From an uncultured Aequorivita sp. (GTDB lineage: Bacteria; Bacteroidota; Bacteroidia; Flavobacteriales; Flavobacteriaceae): a DNA stretch of 64,000 nucleotides. Position 1 is the stretch's first letter. The number at the start of each line of letters is the position of its first letter. The notes under the pieces were generated by a model that was not told where the DNA came from, made no database searches, and worked only from the letters and a program-made list of their open reading frames with translations. The position numbers and the translations under genes are program-made. Positions 27,215-36,630 of the stretch are shown in pieces. The DNA lies in assembly GCA_937125455.1 (NCBI GenBank), contig CAKZLK010000052.1, positions 45,295 to 109,294 of the forward strand. The letters run 5' to 3'.

Positions 27215-29188
27215 ATGTCTCTTAAAAGATATTTATCCCTATTACTGTTTTTAAGTTTCTATTTATCACATTCCCAATCGGAATACATTCACGAGTTTGG
27301 CAAACCCACCAAACAGGAACTAGCACTTAAAAATTATGAAGCTGAACCCGAAGCTGCTGGAGTAGTTTTATATGAATCCGGCAATTATTATGCTGTTTCC
27401 ATAGTCAAAAAAACTGCATTTAGATTGGTGATGGAAATACATAGAAAAGTAAAAGTGTTGGACGTAGCAAAATTTGGTAATTCCACAGTAGAAATTCCAT
27501 ATTATGTTGGGAACGGATTCTTCGAAGAAGAAATATTGAACTATAAAGCTATAACCCATAACGGAATCTTACAAGATGCCGTACAGAATGATTCCTTCTA
27601 TATAATTGAAAAATCAGGCGGGAGAAAAGCACTAAAATTTACGTTTCCAAACGTGCAGAACGGAAGCATATTAGAATATAAGTATACATTAGTCACTCCC
27701 TACTTTTTTGATATGGATGGGTGGGAATTTCAGAACGATTTGCCTACCATATATAGCTTCTTTCAAACTGTATTGCCCGTCAATATAAAATACAGCCGTG
27801 TTCTTTATGGCTCAAAGAAATTGGACAACCACAGCAACTACATTAAAAAAAATGACTTTCTGATACCTTCCAACAATGGCCACGTCGACTCCGAAGTGAA
27901 TATTTATGTAATGAAAAATATCCCTTCTTTTGAAGAGGAAAGATTTATGTTGTCGAGAAAAAATTATATTAGTCGAATTGCCTATGAACCCTTATCGTAT
28001 AAACCTTTTCACGGGGAAGAAAAAGTTTATACCCGATCGTGGAAAGATGTAGACCACCAATTTGAGAGCCGGGTCGATTTTGGGGATCAGCTGAATAAAA
28101 ATAATTATTTCAGAAGAAAATTACCGAATGCCATTCTTGAAATCAAAGATGATATGGAACGCGCAAAAGCAGTATATGGCTTCATTCAAAGCAACTATAC
28201 TTGGAGTGGAAGGTATTTCAATTATGGAAATGATATTAAGGATTCCTTTCAAGAAAAATTAGGAAGTGTATCAGACATTAACCTTTCGCTTGTAAATGCA
28301 CTTGAAGCGGCAAACTTACACGCTAAATCGGTTATACTTTCTACACGGAATAATGGGCTGCCAACAGAACTCTATCCTGTACTCTCCAATTTTAATTATG
28401 TTCTAGCGGTATTGATGATAAATAATGAAAAGATATTACTGGACGCTACAGATAAACAAGCACCTTTTGGAATCATTCCTTTTCGGGCACTGAACGTTCA
28501 AGGTCGTGTTATGGACTTTAAAAATGGAAGCTACTGGATGCTCATTGTACCTTTTAAACAAAACATCCATTACGCAAACGCACAAATATCAGCGACTGAA
28601 AATGGTAGCTTCTCCGGAAAGGTGAATCAGGCAAGTTATGGTTATATAGGCCTTGAAAAAAGAAATACCATTGCCGATGAAAATCTGGAGGAATATATAA
28701 AAACAGAGGAAAACGACAAAGCAGGTATTGAGATTGACGCTTATCAAGTAGAGGACATTGGCGACATAGAAAAACCCTTAAAAGAAAATTACACCATTTC
28801 CCTAGCGCCCGAAATAGTAGAAGACAAGGTAATTCTCTATCCATTTTCCAACAAAATATACCTCAACGAAAACCCCTTCAAAATGAAGGAGCGCAGCTAC
28901 CCGATGGATTTTGGTTTTCCTTTTACAAACACCTATCTAATCTCGATAGATTTAGGCGATATATATCAAATTGAACAACTCCCAAAAAGCCGAAGCATAA
29001 AATTACCCAATGATGACGGAGAGTGCTCAGTAATTTATATTGCCGATGGCAGCAAAATAAACATTCGCTTCAATATGAAACTAAATGCATACCGTTTTTC
29101 ATCAGACGCCTACCCATCTTTAAAGGAATTTTTCGGCACTATGATAACAATGCTGAAAGAAGAACCCATAACATTAAAAAAAATCTAA
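27215..29188 (+). CDS. Exported DUF3857/transglutaminase-like protein, copy 1
   Basis: A 657-residue protein with a signal peptide (MSLKRYLSLLLFLSFYLSHSQ). DUF3857 occupies the N-terminal half (EIHRKVKVLDVAKFGNSTVEIPYY, FPNVQNGSILEYKYTLVTPYFFDMDGWEFQNDLPTIYS). A transglutaminase-like middle follows (ERAKAVYGFIQSNYTWSGRYFNYGND, then SLVNALEAANLHAKSVILSTR and ILLDATDKQAPFG), where the usual catalytic Cys is not evident: the position expected to read C is occupied by Ser-Asp-Ile-Asn. It may therefore be a binding protein. It is followed after one base by a close paralogue. Confidence 0.82.
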   Translation: MSLKRYLSLLLFLSFYLSHSQSEYIHEFGKPTKQELALKNYEAEPEAAGVVLYESGNYYAVSIVKKTAFRLVMEIHRKVKVLDVAKFGNSTVEIPYYVGNGFFEEEILNYKAITHNGILQDAVQNDSFYIIEKSGGRKALKFTFPNVQNGSILEYKYTLVTPYFFDMDGWEFQNDLPTIYSFFQTVLPVNIKYSRVLYGSKKLDNHSNYIKKNDFLIPSNNGHVDSEVNIYVMKNIPSFEEERFMLSRKNYISRIAYEPLSYKPFHGEEKVYTRSWKDVDHQFESRVDFGDQLNKNNYFRRKLPNAILEIKDDMERAKAVYGFIQSNYTWSGRYFNYGNDIKDSFQEKLGSVSDINLSLVNALEAANLHAKSVILSTRNNGLPTELYPVLSNFNYVLAVLMINNEKILLDATDKQAPFGIIPFRALNVQGRVMDFKNGSYWMLIVPFKQNIHYANAQISATENGSFSGKVNQASYGYIGLEKRNTIADENLEEYIKTEENDKAGIEIDAYQVEDIGDIEKPLKENYTISLAPEIVEDKVILYPFSNKIYLNENPFKMKERSYPMDFGFPFTNTYLISIDLGDIYQIEQLPKSRSIKLPNDDGECSVIYIADGSKINIRFNMKLNAYRFSSDAYPSLKEFFGTMITMLKEEPITLKKI

Positions 29189-29189
29189 T

Positions 29190-31160
29190 ATGTCCTTAAA
29201 AAACCTACTTCTCTTTAATAGTTTACTTTTCGTTTCTTCCCTATTTGCACAAATTAGCAATATCCAACCTTTTGGTGAGCCATTGCCAGCGGAAATAGCC
29301 ATGACAGAATACCCGTCAGATCCTGAAGCAGCGGGGGTAGTTTTATATAAACGCGGAAACTATTCAGTAGACGAAGTAGATGATTATATCAGACTTATTA
29401 AAGAAGTGCATGCAAAGATTAAGGTTCTTGATGCCAAAAACTTTAAACAAAGCACTATTGAAATTCCATACTATCGCGAAAAAAATGTTCGAGAGCAAAT
29501 TGCAAACCTTAAGGCGGTTACACATAATGGCGCAGTAAAGGAATATGTAAATTCGAATGCTATTTTCGATACCGATGAATCACTCAATTGGTCAAAGAAA
29601 AAATTCACCTTTCCAAACGTGCAGAATGGAAGCATTCTGGAATATACCTACCGAATTGAAAGTCCTTATTTTTTTAACTTCGGAAGTTGGCATTTTCAAG
29701 AAGATTTGCCCGTGATTTATTCAGAACTTCATACGGAAATACCTGGCAACTTTAGTTACAATAGAGCTCTTACCGGTAATTTACCTTTGGCGGTGAATCA
29801 TGCCGAAATCAAAAAAGCATGCTTCGTTTTAAATGGATTTGACGTTCCTGGAGATTGTGAATCTGCAACCTATGCAATGCAAAACCTTCCCGCTTTTAAA
29901 AAGGAAGAATACATGCTTTCAGAAGAAAACTACATCCCAATGATGAAGTATGAGTTAATTGAAATTGTAGATTTAACCGGAAGCAAAAGTACCTATACCA
30001 ATACTTGGGATGATGTGGACAAAAAATTTAAATATGACAAAGACCTTGGCCGCCAACTAAAGTATGCCGATTTCTTTAAGGAACAACTCCCTGCTTCCAT
30101 ATATGCAATTCCCGATGCTTTGGAGCGCGCAAAAGCTATCTATTACTATATCCAAGAAAATATGTTTTGGAATGGAGAATATCGAATTCTTTCAGACATT
30201 CGCGTAAAAGATGCTTTTGAAAACAAAAGCGGAAACAGTTCTGAAATAAACCTTGGACTCGTTAATGCTTTGGAATCTGCCGGCCTAGATGCCAAAATCA
30301 TGCTTATAGCCTCTCGCAGCCAGCCCCTGCCTACAAAGCAATATCCAGTACTCACTGATTTTAACTATGCGATTGTATGTTTAAACATCAACAATACAAA
30401 ATATTTATTGGATGCCACAGATAAATACACTCCCTTTGGTATATTACCTAATAGAGATCTAAATGTTTATGGTCGGGTCATGGATTTCAAAAAAGAAAGT
30501 TATTGGATGCCAATCGAACCTTTTGCCAAAAACATGCACTATGTTAACATGCAGCTATCTGCAGATGAATCTGGTCTGTTTTCTGGAAAAGTAAGCGAAG
30601 TTTCCACAGGCTATATTTCTGTTGATAAGCGCAAGGAAAATCGAGAGTTTAGCAAAGAAGAAATCATTAAAAGAAAACAAGGCAAAAATGAAGGCTTGAA
30701 CATTTCCAACCTTGAAATCCAAAACAAAAAAGAGCTTGAACAACCGTACAAGGAAAACTATACCATTTCGTTGCACGAGCAGCCTGTTGGCGATAAACTA
30801 TTTCTGTATCCTTTTTTAATGCAGACTTATTTTTCTGAAAACCCTTTCAAAAAAGAAACTCGACAGTATCCTATCAATTTTGGTTTTCCTGTTACAAATA
30901 ATTATTTAATTTCCATTGATCTTACTGACCAGTATGAAGTTGTAGGAACACCTAAAAGCCGTCTACTGAAACTGCCCAATAACGATGGTGAAATGTCTGT
31001 TGTTTACAGCCAAACAGCAAACAAGCTGAACATTAGACTAAGTGTAAAATTAGACAATTATACCTTTTCGCCGGAAGCCTATAAAACGCTTCGAGAATTT
31101 TTTACTGAGCTGATAAAAATACAATCGGAAGAGCCTATAGAGCTGAAGAGAATAAAATAA
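29190..31160 (+). CDS. Exported DUF3857/transglutaminase-like protein, copy 2
   Basis: A 656-residue paralogue of the preceding protein with its own signal peptide (MSLKNLLLFNSLLFVSSLFAQ). It shares the YPSDPEAAGVVLYKRGNY, FPNVQNGSILEYTYRIESPYFFNFGSWHFQEDLPVIYSE and DATDKYTPFGILPNRDLNVYGRVMDFK blocks. The central transglutaminase-like helix (AKAIYYYIQENMFWNGEYR) again leads into NSSEINLGLVNALE, with no catalytic Cys at the expected helix start. The tandem arrangement reflects gene duplication and both products probably act at the cell envelope. Confidence 0.82.
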   Translation: MSLKNLLLFNSLLFVSSLFAQISNIQPFGEPLPAEIAMTEYPSDPEAAGVVLYKRGNYSVDEVDDYIRLIKEVHAKIKVLDAKNFKQSTIEIPYYREKNVREQIANLKAVTHNGAVKEYVNSNAIFDTDESLNWSKKKFTFPNVQNGSILEYTYRIESPYFFNFGSWHFQEDLPVIYSELHTEIPGNFSYNRALTGNLPLAVNHAEIKKACFVLNGFDVPGDCESATYAMQNLPAFKKEEYMLSEENYIPMMKYELIEIVDLTGSKSTYTNTWDDVDKKFKYDKDLGRQLKYADFFKEQLPASIYAIPDALERAKAIYYYIQENMFWNGEYRILSDIRVKDAFENKSGNSSEINLGLVNALESAGLDAKIMLIASRSQPLPTKQYPVLTDFNYAIVCLNINNTKYLLDATDKYTPFGILPNRDLNVYGRVMDFKKESYWMPIEPFAKNMHYVNMQLSADESGLFSGKVSEVSTGYISVDKRKENREFSKEEIIKRKQGKNEGLNISNLEIQNKKELEQPYKENYTISLHEQPVGDKLFLYPFLMQTYFSENPFKKETRQYPINFGFPVTNNYLISIDLTDQYEVVGTPKSRLLKLPNNDGEMSVVYSQTANKLNIRLSVKLDNYTFSPEAYKTLREFFTELIKIQSEEPIELKRIK

Positions 31161-31168
31161 AAACCGAA

Positions 31169-31975
31169 TTAAAGATCGCGATTCTTTTCCTGTATTTTTC
31201 GGATTATCGCAGTAGCGGTGCGTCGGGGAACAAAACGCGGTAGTTTAGACAGAAACTTGTTGAAGTTACCTGGAATGGCAACAACCTTTCCTTTCCGCAT
31301 TGCTTCATAGCCATATTCAGCAACCTTTTTAGCATCGCTAATATTGAATTTTATTCTATTTTCTGTATGCTTTGCTCCGTTTGAAACCACTTCCTGAAAA
31401 CAAGTTTTAGTCTGTCCCGGGCAAAGGGCGGTAACAGTTACTCCCGAACCTTTTAGTTCATTGGCTATAGCTTCAGAAAAAGAAAGGATATACGCCTTCG
31501 AAGCATAATACAAAGACATCAATGGCCCAGGCTGAAAAGCTGCAAGTGATGACATATTCAATATTTTTCCGCTTCCACGGGCAACCATTCCTTTTAAAAT
31601 TAGTTTTGTTAAATGGGTTGTCGTAATCACATGCAGATTTAGCATTGCCAAATCGCGTTCCCAATCGGTATCATTGAAACTCCCGAAGATACCAAAACCG
31701 GCATTGTTTATAAGTACGTCAACCTGCTTGCCCTGAATGTCATGGAATATTTCTTCCGCCACATTCTGTTCGCTCAAATCTTTATGTATTATTTGGATTT
31801 CCGAAGGATAAAGCGCAGCTATTTCGCACTTCGCCTCTTGCAACTTTTCAGCATTTACGTCTACCAATATTAAATCGTATCCATCTTTGGCCAAAAGCAA
31901 GGCCAGTTCAAATCCAAGTCCCGAAGCGGCTCCCGTTACAAGGCCTATCCCACTTTTCAGTTCCTTATTTTTCAA
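31169..31975 (-). CDS. Short-chain dehydrogenase/reductase
   Basis: A 268-residue classical SDR. The cofactor motif TGAASGLGFE lies near residue 14, VLINNAGFG near residue 87, the catalytic Ser in LNMSSLAAF, and YYASKAY supplies the YxxxK pair. A basic residue preferred for NADPH is not obvious after the second strand, which has LILVDVNAEKL (an Asp, favouring NAD). The substrate is unknown. The gene is convergent with the DUF3857 pair and 30 bases from the next minus-strand gene. Confidence 0.88.
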   Translation of the reverse strand: MKNKELKSGIGLVTGAASGLGFELALLLAKDGYDLILVDVNAEKLQEAKCEIAALYPSEIQIIHKDLSEQNVAEEIFHDIQGKQVDVLINNAGFGIFGSFNDTDWERDLAMLNLHVITTTHLTKLILKGMVARGSGKILNMSSLAAFQPGPLMSLYYASKAYILSFSEAIANELKGSGVTVTALCPGQTKTCFQEVVSNGAKHTENRIKFNISDAKKVAEYGYEAMRKGKVVAIPGNFNKFLSKLPRFVPRRTATAIIRKIQEKNRDL

Positions 31976-32005
31976 TTCCTCGGTAGTTAATAAAACGTTA
32001 AAATG

Positions 32006-33220
32006 TTAATCGGCAATTAACACATAATCTTGTAAGTATGCAAATCTAGAAGTAAGTTTTCCATCTTCCGTGGTCATTCTAGCACGTTGCAAAACGCCAT
32101 CGGCATCTCCATTGAAGAACGCAGGGATTACGTTTTCTAAAAACATATCGCCAAAACCTTCACTGGCATCCTTAGGCAATTCGCAAGGCAAGTTGTCTAC
32201 TGCCATTACTGTAATTGCTCCTGGAGCGTCAAAAGCTGTTTCGGTTTCGGTTTTGGGATCATAGCCATAAAAGGGATCAGCAATGGTTGAAGCGCGAAGG
32301 GTTGAAGCTATAGGGCCATCAACATCGCAAGAGATATCGGCAACTAGGTTTATTTTGAAGTCAAGAGCTTTGGCATCTTCACGCGTAAATAAATACGGTG
32401 CGCCATTGCCATAAAAGTGGCCTGTAAAGAAAGCATCACTCACTTTGGCATACTTCATAAAATCACTTTCATACTCAGAAGGATCTTCGTAAAATTCATA
32501 TTTATCAAAGGCTCCGCCATCTTTACGCTTGTTGTATTCCGAAACGTCAATCTTGCAATAAACAGGTTCATTAAATTCTTTGGAAAGGTATTCCGCGTCT
32601 GTTACTTCGCGTATCTTTAAATGATCTAAAATCTGTTTCGCTCCTCGTGTAACTTTTCCCGTTCCAGAAAGAATGATTTTCATATTGGGAATGGTTATTT
32701 TATCCAGCTCGGCTTTTACCGCCTCCAGATCGGGAAGGTGTTCCACCTTTGGAAGCGCAAATAATTTATCGCGTAAACCCAAAGCTCTAAATCCATTGTA
32801 AGCACCTACCAAGCCAGCGTAATACCCAAAACCTATCAGTCTGTGCTTGTCTGCATTTACAATAGTTTCGTGGTCAAACATTTCAATACGCTTGTCCAAC
32901 ATCGCTTTTAGCAGTTTGCGGTTATAAGGTTGTTTTTTTATGGTATGACTAAAGTAAAAGTACTTCTTGTTCGGAATTAATGCATCTACTGGCACTTCTT
33001 TCACGCCCAATAGCACATCAGCTGAAGAAACATCATTCATTACCTCAAAACCAGCTTCACGATAGGCATCGTCAGAAAAGATGCGAATATCAGAGGCTTC
33101 CACAATGATTCTAGCATCAGGGAATTTTTTTATGACTTCTTGGCACTTTTCCGGCGAAAAAACCACCCGACGATCTGGCGGGGTTTTGCGTTCTTTGATG
33201 ATGGCAAAGGTTATAGGCAT
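32006..33220 (-). CDS. Alanine dehydrogenase/saccharopine (lysine) dehydrogenase-like NAD-dependent oxidoreductase
   Basis: I use the ATG at 33220 (MPITFAIIKERKTPPDRRVVFSP). The upstream in-frame ATG at 33271 lies beyond the -7 element. The N-terminal half resembles the AlaDH/PNT fold: KERKTPPDRRVVFSPE, VLLGVKEVP and the His-rich YFSHTIKKQPYNRKLL. The central part has the fold's GFGYYAGLVGAYNGFRALG and KIILSGTGKVTRGA nucleotide-binding strand. This matches the lysine-forming saccharopine dehydrogenase/lysine dehydrogenase group. Metabolic role is inferred only. It is divergent from the tmRNA gene. Confidence 0.75.
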   Translation of the reverse strand: MPITFAIIKERKTPPDRRVVFSPEKCQEVIKKFPDARIIVEASDIRIFSDDAYREAGFEVMNDVSSADVLLGVKEVPVDALIPNKKYFYFSHTIKKQPYNRKLLKAMLDKRIEMFDHETIVNADKHRLIGFGYYAGLVGAYNGFRALGLRDKLFALPKVEHLPDLEAVKAELDKITIPNMKIILSGTGKVTRGAKQILDHLKIREVTDAEYLSKEFNEPVYCKIDVSEYNKRKDGGAFDKYEFYEDPSEYESDFMKYAKVSDAFFTGHFYGNGAPYLFTREDAKALDFKINLVADISCDVDGPIASTLRASTIADPFYGYDPKTETETAFDAPGAITVMAVDNLPCELPKDASEGFGDMFLENVIPAFFNGDADGVLQRARMTTEDGKLTSRFAYLQDYVLIAD

Positions 33221-33253
33221 TTGGTATGTTTTTTGAGTAATTATTAGAGTGGC

Positions 33254-33281
33254 AAAGATAGGGTTTTTCATGTATCTTTGC
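33254..33281. promoter_or_regulatory. Divergent -7 boxes for the dehydrogenase and tmRNA
   Basis: CAAAGATA at 33254-33261 (TATCTTTG on the minus strand, for the dehydrogenase) and TATCTTTG at 33274-33281 on the plus strand (for ssrA) are mirror-image -7 elements 12 bases apart. No good -33 TTG was identified for either, so both are judged on the -7 element alone. Confidence 0.5.
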
Positions 33282-33336
33282 CCGCTCTATAAAAGTTGTA
33301 GGCTAACTGCTAATCGATAACCGACAACCGAATAAA

Positions 33337-33733
33337 GGGGGCCGACTGGTTTTGACAGCGGGTCTTATTGTATTGTAAGCATGTCGAGCGCTGGGATATA
33401 GCTCGTTAATATCATATTTCACACTTTTTAAACGGCGAGAATAACTACGCCCTAGCTGCATAATCCGAATTACAGTAGGATGTGCCTCGGCCCACAAGGT
33501 GGGCAAGCAGGAAGTCACTCAACGGCCTTGGTTTGCGGCGGTTGACATAGTGGCTTCGTAAAAGTAAACCTAGCAAGAGTAGTGCTTTGATGCTCTTGTG
33601 AAACTCAAGTGAAGATAAGGGGTGCGTTGGTAGTTTTCGACCGGCAATCCCACGAAAACCTAAATGAAAACTAAACATGTAGAAGGCAGTATAATTGCGC
33701 GTTTGGACGAGGGTTCGAATCCCTCCGGCTCCA
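33337..33733 (+). ncRNA. ssrA: tmRNA (transfer-messenger RNA)
   Basis: The 5' end GGGGCCG pairs with CGGCTCC at 33726-33732 to form the acceptor stem, with A at 33733 as discriminator; CCA is not encoded. The T-arm GGTTCGAATCC lies just before the 3' strand. The resume frame encodes GENNYALAA and then TAA at 33434-33463, the expected type of tag for Bacteroidota. tmRNA rescues stalled ribosomes and tags the products for proteolysis. Its 3' end doubles as the attachment site of the genomic island, and the gene stays intact after integration. Confidence 0.95.
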
Positions 33734-33734
33734 C
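33720..33734 (+). other. attL core, 3' end of ssrA
   Basis: TCCCTCCGGCTCCAC is repeated exactly at 61599-61613. The match continues to the left with 6 of 8 bases (GTTCGAAT here, GTTCTAGT there). A tyrosine recombinase gene starts 236 bases further on, as expected for a site-specific island. Confidence 0.85.
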
Positions 33735-33756
33735 TTTTAGACTACCAATTTAACGC

Positions 33757-33797
33757 AAAAACCCTGTTATCGTATGATTTACAGGGTTTTTAATTTT
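33757..33797 (+). terminator. Terminator just inside attL
   Basis: Stem arms AAAAACCCTGT (33757-33767) and ACAGGGTTTTT (33781-33791) with a T-rich 3' side. It replaces the native ssrA terminator, which now lies beyond attR. Confidence 0.75.
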
Positions 33798-33831
33798 TTA
33801 CAGTTTCATTAAATGGCAAATAATAGCATAT

Positions 33832-33879
33832 AAAAAGTGACTTATTCGGTGAGCATTATTTTTATAAAAATTGCTCACC
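33832..33879. repeat. Left copy of the 24-bp subterminal repeat and an inverted repeat, possible integrase arm sites
   Basis: The 24 bases at 33832-33855 match 61516-61539 at 21 positions (shared AAAAAGT, TATTCGGTG and GCA). The same stretch starts an inverted repeat, GGTGAGCA (33848-33855) with TGCTCACC (33872-33879). The location between the att core and int fits arm-type recombinase binding sites. Confidence 0.5.
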
Positions 33880-33969
33880 AATATCATTGTAACAATCTGA
33901 TTATATGTTAAATATATTTATTTATTTTTAAGCGATTTGTATCTTTATTTGTGTTAAAATGCTTGAAAA

Positions 33970-35220
33970 ATGAACACTTCCTTCACACAATTATTCTACT
34001 TAAAAAAGAGAAAAACCGAAAACGGCTTGAAAGTGCCGATATACTTACGTTTAACTGTAAATAATAAACGAAGTGAATTGAGTATTTCTCGAAAAGTCGA
34101 CCCTCAAAAATGGGATTCTAGGACAAATAAAGTTCGAGGAACGAGCTCAGAAGCAAGAGAATTGAATATGTATTTGGATAAGGTAAGGAGCCGTATGAAT
34201 AAAATGCACGAAAAATTACTGGATGCTAATCAACCTTTTACTGCTCTCGATTTAAAAAACCTTTATATCGGAAAAAAGGAAAAGCCAAGAATGCTTCTCG
34301 AAGTTTTTGACGAGCATAACAAGCAAATGGAAAAACTGATTAATATAGAATTTGCTCTGGGCACCTACAAACGCTATTTTACAACTAGAAACCACATTTA
34401 TGAATATATCAAAGAAGCTTATGGCAAAGAAGATATTCCTGTTCAGGATGTGAACCTCAAATTTATTCGTGGATTTGAATATTTCTTAAAAGAAAAAAAG
34501 GAGTGTAATCATAACTCATCTTTAAAATATGTAAACAATTTTAAGAAAATCATCCGGATTGCTGTCGGCAACGAATGGATTACTAAAGATCCATTTTATA
34601 ATTATAAAATTAAGTTTAAAACGGTAGAAAGGGAATTTCTCTCAAAGGAGGAGCTTAAATCCCTCGCAGAACGTGAAATCCATTGGGACCGATTAGCGGT
34701 TGTCAGGGATATGTTTGTTTTTTGTTGTTATACAGGTCTTGCATATGTTGATATTCAGAAATTAAATTCTGATAATATTGTTACTGACATAGATGGCAAT
34801 CTCTGCATACAAGCAAAGCGAACCAAAACCAAAACGAAGTTAGTCATTCCCCTACTCCTTCCTGCCGTTGCCATTTTAGAAAAATACAAAGATCATCCAA
34901 GAGTATTAAATGATCAATGTGTGTTACCTGTGTTGAGCAATCAAAAGTCTAATGTCTATCTAAAAGAAATAGCATTGCTCTGTGGCATTAAAAAGAACCT
35001 TACCACACATTTAGCCCGACACACTTTTGCAACTACTGTAACACTTACTAATGGAGTTCCGTTGGAAACCGTAGGGAAAATGCTAGGGCATAAAAATTTT
35101 CGCACTACCCAGCATTATGCAAAGATTGTGGACCGAAAAGTAAATGAGGATATGAAGATGTTGCAGGAGAAGATGGCGGCTGAAATGAAAATGACAGACA
35201 AAAAGAACAGCAAAAATTAA
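33970..35220 (+). CDS. Tyrosine recombinase (integrase) of the island
   Basis: A 416-residue protein of the Bacteroidota integrase type: an N-terminal arm-binding domain (residues 1-100, IYLRLTVNNKRSELSISRKVDPQKWD), a SAM-like core-binding domain (about 105-205), and a catalytic domain. Catalytic residues visible are His347 and Arg350 in THLARHTFAT, His374 in LGHKNF, and the nucleophile Tyr383 in TTQHYAKI. The first Arg block reads TGLAYVDI, the usual variant in this phylum. It lies next to attL and points away from ssrA; it should catalyse integration and excision at the ssrA 3' end. Confidence 0.95.
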   Translation: MNTSFTQLFYLKKRKTENGLKVPIYLRLTVNNKRSELSISRKVDPQKWDSRTNKVRGTSSEARELNMYLDKVRSRMNKMHEKLLDANQPFTALDLKNLYIGKKEKPRMLLEVFDEHNKQMEKLINIEFALGTYKRYFTTRNHIYEYIKEAYGKEDIPVQDVNLKFIRGFEYFLKEKKECNHNSSLKYVNNFKKIIRIAVGNEWITKDPFYNYKIKFKTVEREFLSKEELKSLAEREIHWDRLAVVRDMFVFCCYTGLAYVDIQKLNSDNIVTDIDGNLCIQAKRTKTKTKLVIPLLLPAVAILEKYKDHPRVLNDQCVLPVLSNQKSNVYLKEIALLCGIKKNLTTHLARHTFATTVTLTNGVPLETVGKMLGHKNFRTTQHYAKIVDRKVNEDMKMLQEKMAAEMKMTDKKNSKN

Positions 35221-36630
35221 CAGATTTTAAATTCATATAATTTAAAACTATTTAGTTTACTTTAAAACGTATAGCAAATATGATTCATTAGTACTGGCAC
35301 AAGTATTTGTAATATTCAAGTTGAAATTATTAGAAAAGAATAAATATGAAAAGAGATATATTATTTTTGAAATATTGAAATCTATATCAGCCTACTGAAT
35401 TGAGTTTGGAAGACTTAAACCAAATGACAAACTTCAAAGAATTTGAAAATTTCAGATGATAGAATACAGGGATAGAATGATTTCATTGTAATAAATAAAT
35501 TAAGTAATAGAACCCCATAAGAATCAATTTTGGGATTCCTTATTATTACTCTTAAATGCATTTATCAATTTAACCAAATCATCTGTAACCCCTTGTCTTT
35601 TTGATTTGTTTAGACAAGAAAGAAATACAACAATTAAAAAGAAAACTATTACTGGAATCCCAACAACAAGCAACCCATAATACGAGATGTTTTTAAACCA
35701 CATTTTAATTCATTTTAAAATTACAACTCAAACTTATTAAAGTACTTTTCAATAAGTTGTGACAAGTAATTTTGATTTAACCTAAACCAAGATATTCATT
35801 GAGTTTGTATAAAAAAAGGACATCAATTTCCACCTTAATTTAAACCGAAGTTAATTCAAAGGTTTTCAAATAACAAAAACTCTATTATAGCTAAAACTTC
35901 ATTATAGCACCATTTAATCCTGCTAATTTAATAGTTCCTAGCAATGTATGTTAGGAACACTTTTTCCTAGTTGGTAAATTGTGTATCTAACTTAAAGCCA
36001 ATCACCATCTGAACAAAGGTCTTAAACCTCGTTCTATAAAAAAATTACAGTTTTATAATCCAAATTAAGCAGTTCAAATTATCAAATGAATGCCCTTTTA
36101 AGGCATTTATTAAGATGAAGGTATTAAGCTTATAAATTATGCAACAGTATCTTAAATACATTTAACAATGAGGTAGAAATCTTGCCTCATAAATGCGAAT
36201 AATTATGTTGGATGTAGAAACAGTTAGAAATTCAAAATATTTGCCGTAACAGAGTATTATTTAACCCACAGCTGTAGAGTATTGTAGCAAATAATAACAG
36301 TACCAGATAGTGCTACAATATTAATTGTTCAAGAAATCTGTAATGCAAAAAACCATTTAATAAATTCTTGAATCGAAGTGCCTGGCCATTTCTGAGTGAT
36401 TTAAAAACCACATTAAATTATCAGGCAAATTTTATTCATAAAGATGCTGACGAAGCGTTGGATAGTGTACTAAATTTTTAGAAAAGATTACTGTTTCATA
36501 GTTTACCCCTAAAGGATTATAGTGGCTCCTTAATATCTTTTTAATAGAATTTCATCGGATCCCTTTAAATACTTATAAAATTTTTACTTTTTAAAAATCA
36601 AAAGCCTTTAAAATTTCTCTGAAAATTTTT
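35221..36630. other. Low-coding AT-rich stretch downstream of the integrase
   Basis: No convincing long gene is seen here apart from the 59-codon ORF at 35524-35703. A hairpin GTTCCTA (35934-35940) with TAGGAAC (35952-35958), followed by a short T run, could be a weak terminator. Around 36347-36480 a 45-codon open stretch without a start looks like a decayed coding remnant. Confidence 0.5.
35524..35703 (-). CDS. Small single-span membrane protein (59 residues)
   Basis: The ORF starts at the ATG at 35703 and encodes MWFKNISYYGLLVVGIPVIV, a continuing hydrophobic stretch to FFLIVVFLSCL, then a basic and polar tail (NKSKRQGVTDDLVKLINAFK and so on). The organised layout of one clean transmembrane helix and a charged tail is more than expected by chance in AT-rich DNA, but I recognise no family. 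It is isolated in a gene-poor part of the island. Confidence 0.4.
   Translation of the reverse strand: MWFKNISYYGLLVVGIPVIVFFLIVVFLSCLNKSKRQGVTDDLVKLINAFKSNNKESQN

Noticed and set aside
36347..36480. 45-codon open stretch ending DADEALDSVLNF
   Set aside because: It has no start codon and I could not place it in any family; possibly a transposase relic but unsupported.
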